Assembly (NCBI RefSeq): GCF_000747525.1
Contig: NZ_CP009278.1
Location: forward strand, 124,001-188,000
Direction: 5' to 3'
DNA length: 64,000 nt
From: Sphingobacterium sp. ML3W
Lineage (GTDB): Bacteria; Bacteroidota; Bacteroidia; Sphingobacteriales; Sphingobacteriaceae
Shown here: piece after piece, positions 1 through 9,415 of the stretch
Position numbering within the stretch: position 1 is the stretch's first letter
How the letters are laid out: each line of letters begins with the position of its first letter
The notes under the pieces: model-generated
Database searches by the model: none
What the model was told of the DNA's origin: nothing
What the model saw: the letters and a program-made list of their open reading frames with translations, nothing else
Position numbers and translations under genes: made by a program

Positions 1-96
1 ATATTATTTATCTCGTTCCTCCTTACTGTATAAGCGATGTAGATCTAGATTATATATACGAGGTAATTACGGTCGCTTTACACCTATAATAAGGGT

Positions 97-146
97 GTAT
101 TTAATAAATAAGAGGGTGTTTATTCTCCTTCTTATTTATTAAATAC
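97..146. repeat. 16-bp perfect inverted repeat
   Basis: The arms at 97-112 and 131-146 are exact reverse complements (first arm GTATTTAATAAATAAG) around an 18-base loop. There is no GC clamp and no T-run, so it is not a normal terminator. It abuts the coding remnant that follows and could be the edge of a lost element. This is inferred from position only. Confidence 0.6.
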
Positions 147-295
147 CATCTCAAAATAATGCTTTTAAAGCAGCGCTAGACGCATCCCAAGCGAAATATT
201 TGCCTTTAGAAACTATAAACAATAGCACATATCTTCTTCCTAATAGCGCTACTCCATTATCATCTGACGATAAAAGAGCAGAACGTTTCAATTAA
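143..295 (+). pseudogene. C-terminal remnant of an unidentified protein
   Basis: From 143 to the TAA at 293-295 one frame reads about 50 codons of protein-like, non-repetitive sequence. It contains the segments AALDASQAKYLPLE and SDDKRAERFN, with a stop directly upstream at 140-142 and no start codon. The composition looks like a real C-terminus rather than chance AT-rich sequence. The inverted repeat at 97-146 begins where the frame is broken, so the rest of the gene was probably deleted or displaced. I do not recognise the family. The rest of 1-531 holds only the promoter and operator described next. Confidence 0.4.
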
Positions 296-450
296 CTTGA
301 AGGCTGTTTAAGGGATGTTTCCATCGATATTTGAAGCTTCAAAAATATGTAAATCTGATAATTTTGACATAAAAAACAGTCAAAAACCTAAATTGGAACT
401 CACAAGTTAAAATAAGTAATAATATTTCATACTATTATAAACTTAAAAAT

Positions 451-470
451 GTATGTTTGCACACATACAA
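451..470 (+). promoter_or_regulatory. Promoter and possible operator of the XRE-like gene
   Basis: TATGTTTG at 452-459 matches the Bacteroidota minus-7 element TAnnTTTG. It overlaps a small dyad (GTATGT at 451-456, ACATAC at 463-468) that also reads TTTGCACACATACAAA. A dyad over the minus-7 box, upstream of a predicted DNA-binding protein, suggests autoregulation. This is an inference. Confidence 0.45.
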
Positions 471-531
471 AAGAGCGATAGTATGAGTTTGTCATCTATC
501 ACGTAATTATAGTAAAAACAATCCAAACAAG

Positions 532-912
532 ATGTCTATTACATACAACGAACGTTTCTTTCTCCTGTTTGAGGATTTAAAGAAAAAAGGCGAATTAAAA
601 ACATATGTAGAACTCGGTAAATTAATCAACGAATCGAAAGCTGGAATCAATGATTTAAAAACTGAGCGAAAAAAAGTGAGTATCCAACACATTCATGATA
701 TGAAAATATCATACAATTCCATCAATACGGACTATCTAATAGGCGCTAGTAATCAGTTGTATTTGTCGGCAAACGAAATTCCTCAATTAACCACGACGAC
801 AATTTCAGATAACTCGGGACAGCAAGAAACGATACTCGCGCTCAAAGAAACCATCGAGGCAAAAAACGAAACCATCGCCGTGCTAAAAGCGCTCTTAGCT
901 CACAAGAAATAA
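532..912 (+). CDS. XRE/phage-repressor-like transcriptional regulator
   Basis: A 126-residue cytoplasmic protein. The first 80 or so residues have the pattern of the small Bacteroidota XRE-type helix-turn-helix proteins: a short N-terminal helix, then KTYVELGKLINESKAGINDL in the place of the two HTH helices, then a SINTDYLIGASN stretch resembling the 'nxxWLLtGeG' end of that domain. A serine/threonine-rich linker follows, then a heptad-like tail rich in ETI, EAK and LKA at residues 98-124 that probably forms a coiled coil for dimerisation. No peptidase S24 domain is present. A minus-7 box with a dyad lies 72 bases upstream. The target genes are unknown. The family call is by pattern, not alignment. 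Confidence 0.55.
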   Translation: MSITYNERFFLLFEDLKKKGELKTYVELGKLINESKAGINDLKTERKKVSIQHIHDMKISYNSINTDYLIGASNQLYLSANEIPQLTTTTISDNSGQQETILALKETIEAKNETIAVLKALLAHKK

Positions 913-934
913 AGTGCTAAAAATATTAGCTAAA

Positions 935-978
935 AAAAGAGCTGTTTTTCAAAGAATAAAAAAACAGCTCTTTTGAAC
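935..978 (+). terminator. Rho-independent terminator after the regulator
   Basis: AAAAGAGCTGTTTT at 935-948 pairs with AAAACAGCTCTTTT at 961-974, just downstream of the regulator. The remaining sequence up to 1209 shows no gene or clear promoter. Confidence 0.75.
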
Positions 979-1209
979 TTTTTTTAATCTGCACCGATAC
1001 CCTCCATCAACTTCGACTGTTAAATTTTCTTACCCCTGAAGTCAGCTTTTATTTGGACGATTAGATTCAAAGATCATATGTCATCTTTCAAATACCTATT
1101 CTTCAAAATCCCAACAGTTTTCGTAATTTTATTTATCAGGACATGATAGTTAAGAACGGTATTTTCAAAATTTGTTCGTAAACTTAGGGCATCAATCTAA
1201 ATCAATAAT

Positions 1210-1953
1210 ATGCGTGTAGGATTATTTATCCCTTGTTATATCGACGCCATTTATCCGGAAGTGGGTGTCGCTACACTAGAACTTCTGGAACGCTTAGGAG
1301 TGGAGGTCGTCGTACCCTTAAATCAGACGTGCTGCGGACAGCCCATGGGTAACGAGGGTGACCAAAAAAATGCTGCTTCTTCGGAACAACTTTTCTGTGA
1401 CAACTTTGAAAGCTTTGATTACATCGTAGGACCAGCAGGAAGCTGTGTCAAGCATGTGCGCATGCACTTTGATGCCATTCCACAAACTGACAAAGTACAG
1501 CATGTGCGGAAAAGCACCTATGAACTGGTCGAGTTTCTAACCGATGTTTTAAAGGTGAAATCATTCCCTTGGGCTACATACAACCACACAGTGGCCATCC
1601 ATAATAGTTGTAGTGCTATCCGTGGTCTACATATACAATCCCGCTCAGAATGGCAAGAACCTTATTTCAATAAAACGGAACAGTTGCTGAGCATGGTAGA
1701 AGGGGTGACCATCAAACAGATTAGCCGTCCAGATGAATGCTGTGGCTTTGGTGGCACATTCTGCGTCACAGATGAGGCCGTAAGTGTCAAGATGGGACAA
1801 GACAAGGTTGCGGATTATATGAATCATCAAGTAGAATGCATCGTTTCGCCCGATATGTCTTGTCTCATGCACCAAGAAGGCATCGCTAAACGCGGAAAAG
1901 CTCCTCTGCAATTTGTACATATAGCGCAGGTATTGAATAATGGTCCCTTTTAA
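1210..1953 (+). CDS. lutA: L-lactate oxidation iron-sulfur protein LutA (LldE)
   Basis: First gene of a lutABC set, the iron-sulfur L-lactate oxidase that converts cytoplasmic L-lactate to pyruvate. The 247-residue length fits LutA. It carries the two cysteine-rich CCG repeats of this family: NQTCCGQPMGNEG (Cys41-Cys42) and DECCGFGG (Cys177-Cys178), plus Cys9 and a CLMH segment near the end. These cysteines bind Fe-S or heterodisulfide-reductase-type clusters in homologues. The ATG at 1210 follows a leader without a Shine-Dalgarno, as is usual in this phylum. lutB starts 12 bases after the stop and lutC overlaps lutB, so the three are one transcript. Confidence 0.93.
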   Translation: MRVGLFIPCYIDAIYPEVGVATLELLERLGVEVVVPLNQTCCGQPMGNEGDQKNAASSEQLFCDNFESFDYIVGPAGSCVKHVRMHFDAIPQTDKVQHVRKSTYELVEFLTDVLKVKSFPWATYNHTVAIHNSCSAIRGLHIQSRSEWQEPYFNKTEQLLSMVEGVTIKQISRPDECCGFGGTFCVTDEAVSVKMGQDKVADYMNHQVECIVSPDMSCLMHQEGIAKRGKAPLQFVHIAQVLNNGPF

Positions 1954-1965
1954 AAGAACGTTAAA

Positions 1966-3351
1966 ATGAGTAAAGTTAGAGTTGACCAAAATGCGGCTGA
2001 TTTCATCTACATGGATGATATACACCAGCCGACACATGATAAAAACCTTTGGAACGCACGTATGAAACGTGACCTGGCGGCTTCGGGCATTCCAGAATGG
2101 GAACACATGCGCGATCTAGCCTCACAGATAAAAGAGCATACGCTCACGCATCTAGATCAATATGTAGCCCAATTTGTAACGGAAGCGACAAAACGTGGCG
2201 TAATCGTTCATTTTGCAAAAGATGATGTAGAACACAACCAGATTGTATATGATATCCTAAAAAGCCATAATGCGACCAAAATAGTTAAGAGCAAATCGAT
2301 GCTGCAGGAAGAGTGTGAAATGGGGGCATTCCTTGAAGCGCGGGGCATCGAATTAATCGAAACAGATCTTGGAGAGCGCATTCAACAGCTATCGGGGGAG
2401 ATGCCTAGCCACATCGTGATGCCTGCCATCCATAAAACAACGGCAGATGTCGCTGAACTTTTTGCACGAACAATAGGTACTGATCCGAATGAAGACGATC
2501 CTCTTCAATTGACGGAAGCCATGCGGAATAATGCCCGTCCCAAATTCTTAGAAGCGCATGCTGGTCTTACTGGAGCTAATTTTGCGATTGCGGAAACAGG
2601 GGCTTTTGTCGTGTGCACCAACGAAGGAAATGCAGATCTAACGGCAAGCATACCACCACTTCATATCGCCAGTATCGGAATAGAAAAAATACTTCCGAAA
2701 TCAAGAGATTTAGGATTATTTATCCGCCTGCTATCTCGTAGTGCACTGGGGACTCCTGCGACTCGATATACCTCGCACTTTATGGGCCCTAGAGAACCGG
2801 GTACTGAAATGCATATTGTACTGACAGATAATGGCAGAAGTCGACGCTTGGGAATGGAGGATTTTTGGAAATCTTTGAAATGTATTCGCTGTGGCGCTTG
2901 TATGAATACCTGTCCTGTATACCGCCGCAGTGGTGGTTTAGCATATGGAGCCACTTACTCAGGTCCGATCGGAATCATTATCGACCCAACCTTTGATGAA
3001 ACAAAATTCAGCGAACTACCTTTCCATTCGTCGTTGTGTGGTTCTTGTTCGGAAGTCTGTCCTGTACGCATTAATATTGCAGAGCAAATAGGATTATGGA
3101 GACAACGGATGGTAAAAATCAATGAATCTTCAAAAGCACTTCACTATGCCTTTGGCGCAGTAGAAAAAGTATTTGCTAATCCAAAATTATTCAGATTGGC
3201 AGAAAAAGCAGCTTATTACGGTATGAAGCTCACTCCGAACTGGGTATTATATAATAAAAAACTAAATGCCTGGGGAATACATCGCGAATTGCCAGAAATC
3301 AAAAAAGAAACTTTCCGTGATTGGTACATTAAAAATAGATTGAAAAAATGA
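1966..3351 (+). CDS. lutB: Lactate utilization iron-sulfur protein LutB (LldF)
   Basis: A 461-residue LUD-type protein with a ferredoxin-like module. The N-terminal two thirds is the LUD fold. The 4Fe-4S motif CIRCGACMNTCP lies at about residues 306-317, followed by CGSCSEVCP at about 358-366, together enough for two clusters. It is the electron-transfer subunit of the lactate oxidase and presumably hands electrons to the quinone pool. The C-terminal 90 residues (AFGAVEKVFANPKLF onward) match the tail normal for LutB. The stop overlaps the lutC start as ATGA, which implies translational coupling. Confidence 0.93.
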   Translation: MSKVRVDQNAADFIYMDDIHQPTHDKNLWNARMKRDLAASGIPEWEHMRDLASQIKEHTLTHLDQYVAQFVTEATKRGVIVHFAKDDVEHNQIVYDILKSHNATKIVKSKSMLQEECEMGAFLEARGIELIETDLGERIQQLSGEMPSHIVMPAIHKTTADVAELFARTIGTDPNEDDPLQLTEAMRNNARPKFLEAHAGLTGANFAIAETGAFVVCTNEGNADLTASIPPLHIASIGIEKILPKSRDLGLFIRLLSRSALGTPATRYTSHFMGPREPGTEMHIVLTDNGRSRRLGMEDFWKSLKCIRCGACMNTCPVYRRSGGLAYGATYSGPIGIIIDPTFDETKFSELPFHSSLCGSCSEVCPVRINIAEQIGLWRQRMVKINESSKALHYAFGAVEKVFANPKLFRLAEKAAYYGMKLTPNWVLYNKKLNAWGIHRELPEIKKETFRDWYIKNRLKK

Positions 3352-3941
3352 GTTCATTAGACGAATTATTAGCGGCTATCCGTCAAAATCTTCCTGATCA
3401 AAAGGTGGATTACCCAGAGTTGCCGACTTTTGAAAAGCAAGGTACAAATCTGAAAGAACAATTTATCGTAAATCTTGGGCTTGCGGGAGGGGATACCTAT
3501 GATGTCTCCAGCATTGCTGAGGCACAGCAAATCATGCGCGATACCCTTCCAAATGCAGCGGTTACTTGTTCTGCTACACTAGAATGGGAGGGGAACAAAA
3601 AACTCACGGCTATCGCACACCCTCGAGATTTAGACGATGTAGACCTTGGTATCATCAGAGCGGAATTTGGCGTGGCGGAAATGGGTATGGTCTGGTTGAC
3701 TGAAAATTCGCTGCAGGTGAACTCCCTTGGATTTTTATCACAACATTTGGCTATTTTACTAGATCCTGATTTAATTACAGAAAATATGCACACAGCATAC
3801 CGAGAGATTGATTTTAAAGCTTCGACCTACGGTTGTTTTGTGATGGGCCCTTCGGCCACAGCAGATATCGGAGCTTATTTGGTGCGTGGTGCACAGGGGG
3901 CTCGAAGTCTAACCGTATTCTTCTTGAAACCAAGCGAGTAA
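3348..3941 (+). CDS. lutC: Lactate utilization protein LutC (LUD domain)
   Basis: A 197-residue single-domain LUD protein, third subunit of the LutABC lactate oxidase. The C-terminal half carries the family pattern: GVAEMGMVWLTENS (about residues 107-120), where LUD proteins have the AETGT/S-like segment, and a terminal GPSATADIG...GAQGARSLTVFFL. It has no cysteine-rich motif, as expected. Its ATG shares four bases with the end of lutB. No regulator of the GntR/LutR type lies beside the operon; the XRE-like gene upstream is separated by a terminator. Confidence 0.92.
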   Translation: MSSLDELLAAIRQNLPDQKVDYPELPTFEKQGTNLKEQFIVNLGLAGGDTYDVSSIAEAQQIMRDTLPNAAVTCSATLEWEGNKKLTAIAHPRDLDDVDLGIIRAEFGVAEMGMVWLTENSLQVNSLGFLSQHLAILLDPDLITENMHTAYREIDFKASTYGCFVMGPSATADIGAYLVRGAQGARSLTVFFLKPSE

Positions 3942-4016
3942 TGGTCTAAGAATTCAATTGTCTTGTTATATGCATTTGCATAAGAGGATACACACAATAA
4001 AAGGGAACATCGTATA

Positions 4017-4071
4017 CCCTTCTAATAAAAATAGCAGACCCCACTGGGGTCTGCTATTTTTATTAGAAGGG
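4017..4071. terminator. Bidirectional terminator between lutC and the S41 peptidase
   Basis: A perfect 27-bp inverted repeat around a single central base. The GC-rich core GCAGACCCC/GGGGTCTGC is flanked by A-runs on one side and T-runs on the other in both directions. It lies between convergent genes and should stop transcription from both. The stem is unusually long. Confidence 0.85.
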
Positions 4072-4077
4072 GTCTTG

Positions 4078-7000
4078 TTATTTCAAATCCTTTAATATTT
4101 CCTGTACAGCTCTTTCCAACTGTGGGTCTTTATCTTCAGTTCTATCCTGTATGGTATTTTTAACAAGGATATCAGGAGCTACACCTGTATATTCCAAATC
4201 TTTACCATCTAATGTATAACAACCCCATGCAGGTAAACGATAGCTCGAACCATCTACCAATCCTTTTGCTGAAGTGAAAATAATCCATCGGTAGGTTTCG
4301 TTTCCGATGATTTTCCCTAGTTTCAACTCTTTGAATCCTGCTGCGGTCATCTCTGCGTCACTTAAAGACTGTTCATTGATCAAGAGAACTATCGGCTTTG
4401 CTGCAGGCGCAAAATTACTTTGTGGTGCCATCTGACCTCCGCGATACTGCCATTTCAAATAAGGGCGCTGCGAAAGAAAGCGCAACACCTCATCATGAAC
4501 ATTGCCTCCTGTATTATAACGAAGATCTAATATTATTCCATCTTTATTATTTTCCTGCTCGGCCATATCAATCAAAAAACGTTGTAACTCTGATCCAGAC
4601 ATATTTTTCATATGCGAATAAGCAATACGGTTCTTACTCCATTCATCTACTTTCCCACGATTGCTTTTCATCCATTCATCATAAATGAGATCCTTAAATG
4701 CTGTACTTGACAAAGGACGAATATTGACCTGCATCTCCTTACCCGACCGCTTTACTGTTAATTGTATTTCTTCAGCTAGGGATGGCCATGTAAAATAAGT
4801 ATCACGATCTACTTTTGGATCTATTTTTTGACCATTGATAGCGATGATTTCATCACCTTCTTTCAGATTGATTTCCTTACGTGATGCTGGACTATTAGCA
4901 ACTACACGAGCTATGTGAAAAGGATTGTCCTGCTGAAATAACACTCCGATTTCATTGGTCACATATCCAAATGGTTTGCGCTCTTCAACTCCCATTGAAG
5001 TAAAACCTAAGTGAGAAGAATTCAATTCGCCCAACATATCATTCAATAAAATCCTTAAATCGTTGCGGTCATTGACTCCTGTAAGATAGGGTTCATACTT
5101 TTTTTTCATCGCAGCCCAGTCGATGCCATGAAATGTACTATCATAGTAATTCTCCTCTAAACCAGCCCAAGTTTCATAAAACATTTGCTTAAACTCGTTC
5201 TCCAAATCACGGTTAAATCTGAAATTGAAGCTTACGCCGTCCAATTTATTTTGTTCGAGATTGTATTTTTGAATCGTACCCTTATTCAGTATAAAATATT
5301 TCCCGTTAGCCTCCGTAAACTGAGCGATTCCTCCATCGATTACTTTCTCCGTTTTGGTACCCTCAAAAGGTTCGTAAATGGTTCGGTATAATCCGTACTT
5401 TCCTTCATGATTAGACGAGAAGAACATATAGTTCTTTTCTCCTTTTTGGATCGTTATAGGGTCCGACTGTGTTCCAAAAGCTGGACTTACTTGCTCAATT
5501 CGGTCACGTAAGCCCTTTATATCTATTGTAATCAATAGTTTCTTTTTATCCTGCTCTACTGTTGAGTCTTTTACCTTTTCTTCACTTCTACCCTTATCGC
5601 GGTTTTTATCATCAAGCTTTTTTTCCGATACAGAATCTTTCTTAACAGGTTGGCTAAAAAGTTCGTCGAATTTATTGCTTCGATAAGGTTCGTCAAAATT
5701 CTCCAATGCCATTCTGAAAATACTCGAATTCTGCATTCCTGTAGGGAAAGCTGGTTTCGTACGGTTACTTGCGAAATAGATATATTTTCCATCTGGAGAC
5801 CAAGAAGGGGAGGTTTCGCTCACTCCGGTATTGGTCAAGTTTATGGTTTGATCTGTGCTCAAATTATGAACAAAAATATCTTGTTCGAAATTGCGAATGG
5901 CCGTAAATAGGATATACCTTCCGTCTGGAGAAAAGGATGGAGTAGCATTTTGAAAGCCCCAAAGCTCATCTTTTACAACTGTCTTACTTTTTAGACTCGC
6001 CAAATCCAATACCCGCACCTCATCTCGACCACTTAAATAAACCGCTTTTGACAAATCTGGGCTAAATGCAATCTCCCTGTTATTGCGGAGATCCTCTGTC
6101 AGTTGCTTCACTTCACCAACACCATCCGCCCTCCGACTGTACCAATTGAGATAGCCCTGATAAGTTTGACTATAGAGTAACGTTTTGCTATCCTTCAGCC
6201 ATTTCACCTCCATAACACGCTGACCTTGACTAGGCATTTGGCGAACAAACTTCCCTTCGCTGTCGGAAACAAAGAGCTCCCCTCTGGAAACAAAGGCCAT
6301 CTTTTTACCATCTGCAGCAACGTCAAAATAACTAATGCTGTTATTGACATTAAATTCTTTACTCTTACTCAGTACCTGATTTCTACTTAAGGCGATGGTT
6401 GGTTGCGTCACCTTTTTGGATGCAACATCATAAAGGAAAATTTGGTATCCTTTTTCAAAAGCTATTGTTTTACCATCTGCAGCTACATATGGTCTTTTGA
6501 TCGACTCTGAGAATTTTGTCAAGGCCACCGGCTTGTCATTTCGAATCTGATACAGGTTATATTCTGAGTTCTCTTGATCAGAAACAAAATAAATAGTTCC
6601 ATTTTGATCAACAGTAGGCCAAAAATCTTTTCCGTTATAATCTGTGTATTGCTTAAATGCTTTAGTTTTGGGATTGTATGATTTGATATCTGGATTGAAT
6701 GCTCCTTTATACCGCTTTCGATTGGCTGAACTATAGCCTTCCCAACTATCGTTGAATAACAACTCGCCGGATGGTGTCTCTACAACTTGACTGATGTAAT
6801 TAAAAAAATGTGGGAATAAGCGTTTAGCGGTACCACCAGTTGCACTTACTTGGTAACTGCTCATCCGATTGTAGCGAGTAGAGGTAAAGTAAACGGATTT
6901 ACTATCCCAACTCCAGCTATCAATCTCATCAGATCCTTCATGATGGGTCAATTGTCTAATGTCACCGCCTGCTAATGGCATAATATAAATATCCATATTG

Positions 7001-7263
7001 CCATTTTGATTCGCTGAAAAAGCCAGCTGTTTACCGTCTGGTGATATCCGTGGATTTATCTCATTCCCCTCCATCCCCGTTAATCTTACGGCAACTCCGC
7101 CCTCAACTGCTACTTTCCAAAGGTCACCTTCAAAACTAAATACAAGAACTTTCCCATCTGGACTTAGTGTGGGATGTGATAGAAATGTGGGTTGTTGCTG
7201 CCCATAAGCAAACGTACCGCCACTAAAGGCCAGACAGGCACCCATTAATAATTTTTTAATCAT
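4078..7263 (-). CDS. Secreted tricorn-like S41 peptidase with beta-propellers
   Basis: From the ATG at 7263 the product has 1061 residues. A signal peptide ends near FAYGQQQ. TolB/WD40-like propeller repeats follow (HPTLSPDGK, RISPDGKQLAF, SWSPDGKYIYF) to about residue 540, then a charged Lys/Asp/Glu linker (about 541-585), a second mixed domain, a PDZ domain (about 760-820) and the S41 core. Catalytic candidates are His in NSSHLGF (about 749) and Ser in NEQSLSDAE (about 965). This is the tricorn protease architecture, here probably periplasmic and degrading peptides. A longer GTG start at 7311 is rejected because TAACTTTG at 7299-7306 (minus strand) is a promoter box inside that extension. 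A paralogue lies at 29424-32723. Confidence 0.9.
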   Translation of the reverse strand: MIKKLLMGACLAFSGGTFAYGQQQPTFLSHPTLSPDGKVLVFSFEGDLWKVAVEGGVAVRLTGMEGNEINPRISPDGKQLAFSANQNGNMDIYIMPLAGGDIRQLTHHEGSDEIDSWSWDSKSVYFTSTRYNRMSSYQVSATGGTAKRLFPHFFNYISQVVETPSGELLFNDSWEGYSSANRKRYKGAFNPDIKSYNPKTKAFKQYTDYNGKDFWPTVDQNGTIYFVSDQENSEYNLYQIRNDKPVALTKFSESIKRPYVAADGKTIAFEKGYQIFLYDVASKKVTQPTIALSRNQVLSKSKEFNVNNSISYFDVAADGKKMAFVSRGELFVSDSEGKFVRQMPSQGQRVMEVKWLKDSKTLLYSQTYQGYLNWYSRRADGVGEVKQLTEDLRNNREIAFSPDLSKAVYLSGRDEVRVLDLASLKSKTVVKDELWGFQNATPSFSPDGRYILFTAIRNFEQDIFVHNLSTDQTINLTNTGVSETSPSWSPDGKYIYFASNRTKPAFPTGMQNSSIFRMALENFDEPYRSNKFDELFSQPVKKDSVSEKKLDDKNRDKGRSEEKVKDSTVEQDKKKLLITIDIKGLRDRIEQVSPAFGTQSDPITIQKGEKNYMFFSSNHEGKYGLYRTIYEPFEGTKTEKVIDGGIAQFTEANGKYFILNKGTIQKYNLEQNKLDGVSFNFRFNRDLENEFKQMFYETWAGLEENYYDSTFHGIDWAAMKKKYEPYLTGVNDRNDLRILLNDMLGELNSSHLGFTSMGVEERKPFGYVTNEIGVLFQQDNPFHIARVVANSPASRKEINLKEGDEIIAINGQKIDPKVDRDTYFTWPSLAEEIQLTVKRSGKEMQVNIRPLSSTAFKDLIYDEWMKSNRGKVDEWSKNRIAYSHMKNMSGSELQRFLIDMAEQENNKDGIILDLRYNTGGNVHDEVLRFLSQRPYLKWQYRGGQMAPQSNFAPAAKPIVLLINEQSLSDAEMTAAGFKELKLGKIIGNETYRWIIFTSAKGLVDGSSYRLPAWGCYTLDGKDLEYTGVAPDILVKNTIQDRTEDKDPQLERAVQEILKDLK

Positions 7264-7298
7264 ACTTTTCAGGAGGCTAATTGATTTTTGCCCTATAA

Positions 7299-7306
7299 CA
7301 AAGTTA
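7299..7306 (-). promoter_or_regulatory. Minus-7 box for the S41 peptidase gene
   Basis: On the minus strand this reads TAACTTTG, an exact TAnnTTTG match, 35 bases before the chosen ATG. It decides the start codon because the upstream GTG would precede transcription. Confidence 0.6.
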
Positions 7307-7463
7307 ATCACGAACCTCCTAAAAAACGATATTATTTGCTAGGTATTTGCAATATTACAAAAGCAGAATATCTCTTTTACAAAAGACTAAACCACCGTTA
7401 TATATTCACAAAAACTCGAAGCAACCCGTATATTTATTACATTATTACTTATGTGCTAATGGA

Positions 7464-7964
7464 TTATGTCTTTTGTCCACGAAGCCACTCTTCTAGATTG
7501 TCTAACGCCATAGCGTACCCTTCTTGAAAACCCATATCAATCAGCTGCTTCATGTCTTCTTCTTTACTAGAAGTCAACACATTTACTAAATTCGTACCTT
7601 CTTTCTCTTCCAATCTGATTTCCCAATGCGTAGATGGGAAATCATTATTAACCCTTCCAGATTCATCACAAAACGCATCCGTTATAGCAAAACCTACTTG
7701 TGGTTTTATATCATGAAAAGTGATTAAACCCCAACTGCGTTCTCCTGCAGGGCCGCACATACAGTAGAGTCGCTGGCCTTCATTAGCAAACAGCATCTTT
7801 CGGGTTTCTGATTTCCATGGTTTTGGCGCCCACCACTTATCCAAAATAGCCGCCTCCGTCCACGCCTTCCATACCAATGGTAGAGGAGCGTTAAAATGAC
7901 GGGTTATTTCAACTGATTTTTTATCCTTAGAAAAGGTAAAAGTAGCTTTATTCGAAGTATCCAT
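7464..7964 (-). CDS. SRPBCC (AHSA1-like) domain protein
   Basis: A 166-residue cytoplasmic protein of the START/SRPBCC superfamily, AHSA1 branch. It shows the hallmark ITRHFNAPLPLVWKAWTEAAILDKWWAPKPW near the N-terminus and the closing QGYAMALDNLEEWL helix. The fold is a hydrophobic ligand pocket, and the family has no single known function in bacteria. There is no partner ArsR regulator next to it, although such pairs are common. It lies alone between the S41 peptidase promoter region and the divergent MFS gene. The gaps at 7312-7463 and 7965-8182 hold nothing else that I can recognise. Confidence 0.85.
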   Translation of the reverse strand: MDTSNKATFTFSKDKKSVEITRHFNAPLPLVWKAWTEAAILDKWWAPKPWKSETRKMLFANEGQRLYCMCGPAGERSWGLITFHDIKPQVGFAITDAFCDESGRVNNDFPSTHWEIRLEEKEGTNLVNVLTSSKEEDMKQLIDMGFQEGYAMALDNLEEWLRGQKT

Positions 7965-8182
7965 AATAGATTGAATTAACTATGCATGTAAGGAAAAAAT
8001 ATCCTATTCCCATTTTATTGAACGGGAAAATCGATAGTTTGTTATAGTAAATAGTTGTTTTTTCGTAAAACTGTTTTATAAATTAACTGTTCTGTATCAA
8101 TCAGTAACTATCAAAAGCTAATCAAAACACTAAATAAAATACCGTGTACAAACCAATCGCTGAAAAATTAAATTCTTCCATG

Positions 8183-8190
8183 TAACTTTG
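8183..8190 (+). promoter_or_regulatory. Minus-7 box for the MFS transporter gene
   Basis: TAACTTTG, an exact TAnnTTTG match, 20 bases before the ATG at 8211. The predicted 5' leader is only about 14 bases. No good minus-33 element is visible. Confidence 0.5.
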
Positions 8191-8210
8191 CTCACTCATA
8201 ACCATCAACA

Positions 8211-9386
8211 ATGGACGCAGCCTTAATAAACTCTGAAGAAGAGCTATATAAAAATCGCAATCGCATCCGGATTGCAGTATCACTATTTTACTTTTGCCAA
8301 GGTCTAGCATTTGCCTCTTGGGCAAGTCGTATCCCAATTATCAAGGAACGCTTAGCGCTCACTGAAGGTCAATTGGGAACGATTCTACTGATGTTGCCTG
8401 TAGGACAATTGGTGACCATGGCCCTATCGGGAAAATTGGTAACCACCTATGGTAGCGCTAAGGTTTTACGTATTGTAGCCATCATCTATGCGATGATCTT
8501 ATGCTTGGTTGGATTTGCTCGTAATGCTTGGGAACTCGGAGCAGTGCTGTTTTTCTTTGGCGTTATAGGAAACATGTGCAATATAGCGGTCAATACACAA
8601 GGTGTAGCTGCTGAAAAAATTTTTAGAAAGTCGATTATGTCTTCCTTCCACGGGGCTTGGAGCATTGCTGGTTTTACGGGAGCACTTATTGGCTTGCTTA
8701 CTATGAATATAGCGGTAGATACCATTCCTCATTTTATGATTATCTTCGTACTCATCTTAGCCAATACCCTTATAAACCAGCGTTATTTAATACCTGGTAT
8801 TGCAACACAGGCTAAAAAAACTTCATTTTTCTCGAAACCAGAAAGCAGCTTGGTACAATTGGGCATCATTGGATTCTTTAGTATGGCTACAGAAGGAGCC
8901 ATGTTTGATTGGAGTGGTGTATACTTTAAGGAAATTGTTCATGCTCCGGAGCATCTAATTATCGTAGGTTACGCCTCATTTATGGTGATGATGGCATTAG
9001 GTAGATTTATTGGCGATGCGGTCATCGTTAGGCTCGGTCGTAAACGTACATTACAAATTAGTGGAATATTGATGTTTTTAGGAATGATGACTTCCGTTAT
9101 ATTTCCATATTTCTATGTCTGTACGCTTGCCTTTATGATGGTAGGTATAGGTGTAGCCTGCAATGTTCCAACGGTATATAGTATGGCCGGACAAAACAAA
9201 GTAATTCCCTCAGGAGTGGCCTTAGCGATGGTGTCGAGCATCAGCTTCCTCGGGTTCTTAATGGGGCCACCGTTAATCGGCTATATTGCAGAACTGACTA
9301 GTTTACGTTATTCTTACGGCGTATTTGCTTTCTTTGGCATTATGTTGTTTATTATGGCATCGAAACTGAAAGTATTTAGACAATAA
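8211..9386 (+). CDS. MFS transporter (YbjJ-like)
   Basis: A 391-residue integral membrane protein with about twelve hydrophobic segments. It starts with a charged N-terminus (YKNRNRIRIAVSLFYFCQGLAFASWASRIP) and has the MFS loop-2/3 signature GKLVTTYGSAKVLRI (about residues 64-78) and a second copy GRFIGDAVIVRLGRKRT (about 264-280). The FASWASRIP segment is characteristic of the YbjJ branch, whose substrates are unknown or sugar-like. The gene is monocistronic: a short-leader promoter precedes it and a strong hairpin follows 30 bases after the stop. The substrate cannot be named from sequence. Confidence 0.85.
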   Translation: MDAALINSEEELYKNRNRIRIAVSLFYFCQGLAFASWASRIPIIKERLALTEGQLGTILLMLPVGQLVTMALSGKLVTTYGSAKVLRIVAIIYAMILCLVGFARNAWELGAVLFFFGVIGNMCNIAVNTQGVAAEKIFRKSIMSSFHGAWSIAGFTGALIGLLTMNIAVDTIPHFMIIFVLILANTLINQRYLIPGIATQAKKTSFFSKPESSLVQLGIIGFFSMATEGAMFDWSGVYFKEIVHAPEHLIIVGYASFMVMMALGRFIGDAVIVRLGRKRTLQISGILMFLGMMTSVIFPYFYVCTLAFMMVGIGVACNVPTVYSMAGQNKVIPSGVALAMVSSISFLGFLMGPPLIGYIAELTSLRYSYGVFAFFGIMLFIMASKLKVFRQ

Positions 9387-9415
9387 ATGGCGAAAATTAT
9401 TTATCAGAAAAACGA

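Noticed and set aside
4017-4071. Long perfect inverted repeat as the end of an insertion sequence
   Set aside because: It is a continuous hairpin between convergent genes with A and T runs on its flanks, the layout of a bidirectional terminator, and there is no transposase.
7264-7311. Longer N-terminus of the S41 peptidase from a GTG at 7311
   Set aside because: An exact promoter minus-7 box lies inside this extension, and the ATG at 7263 directly starts a normal signal peptide.
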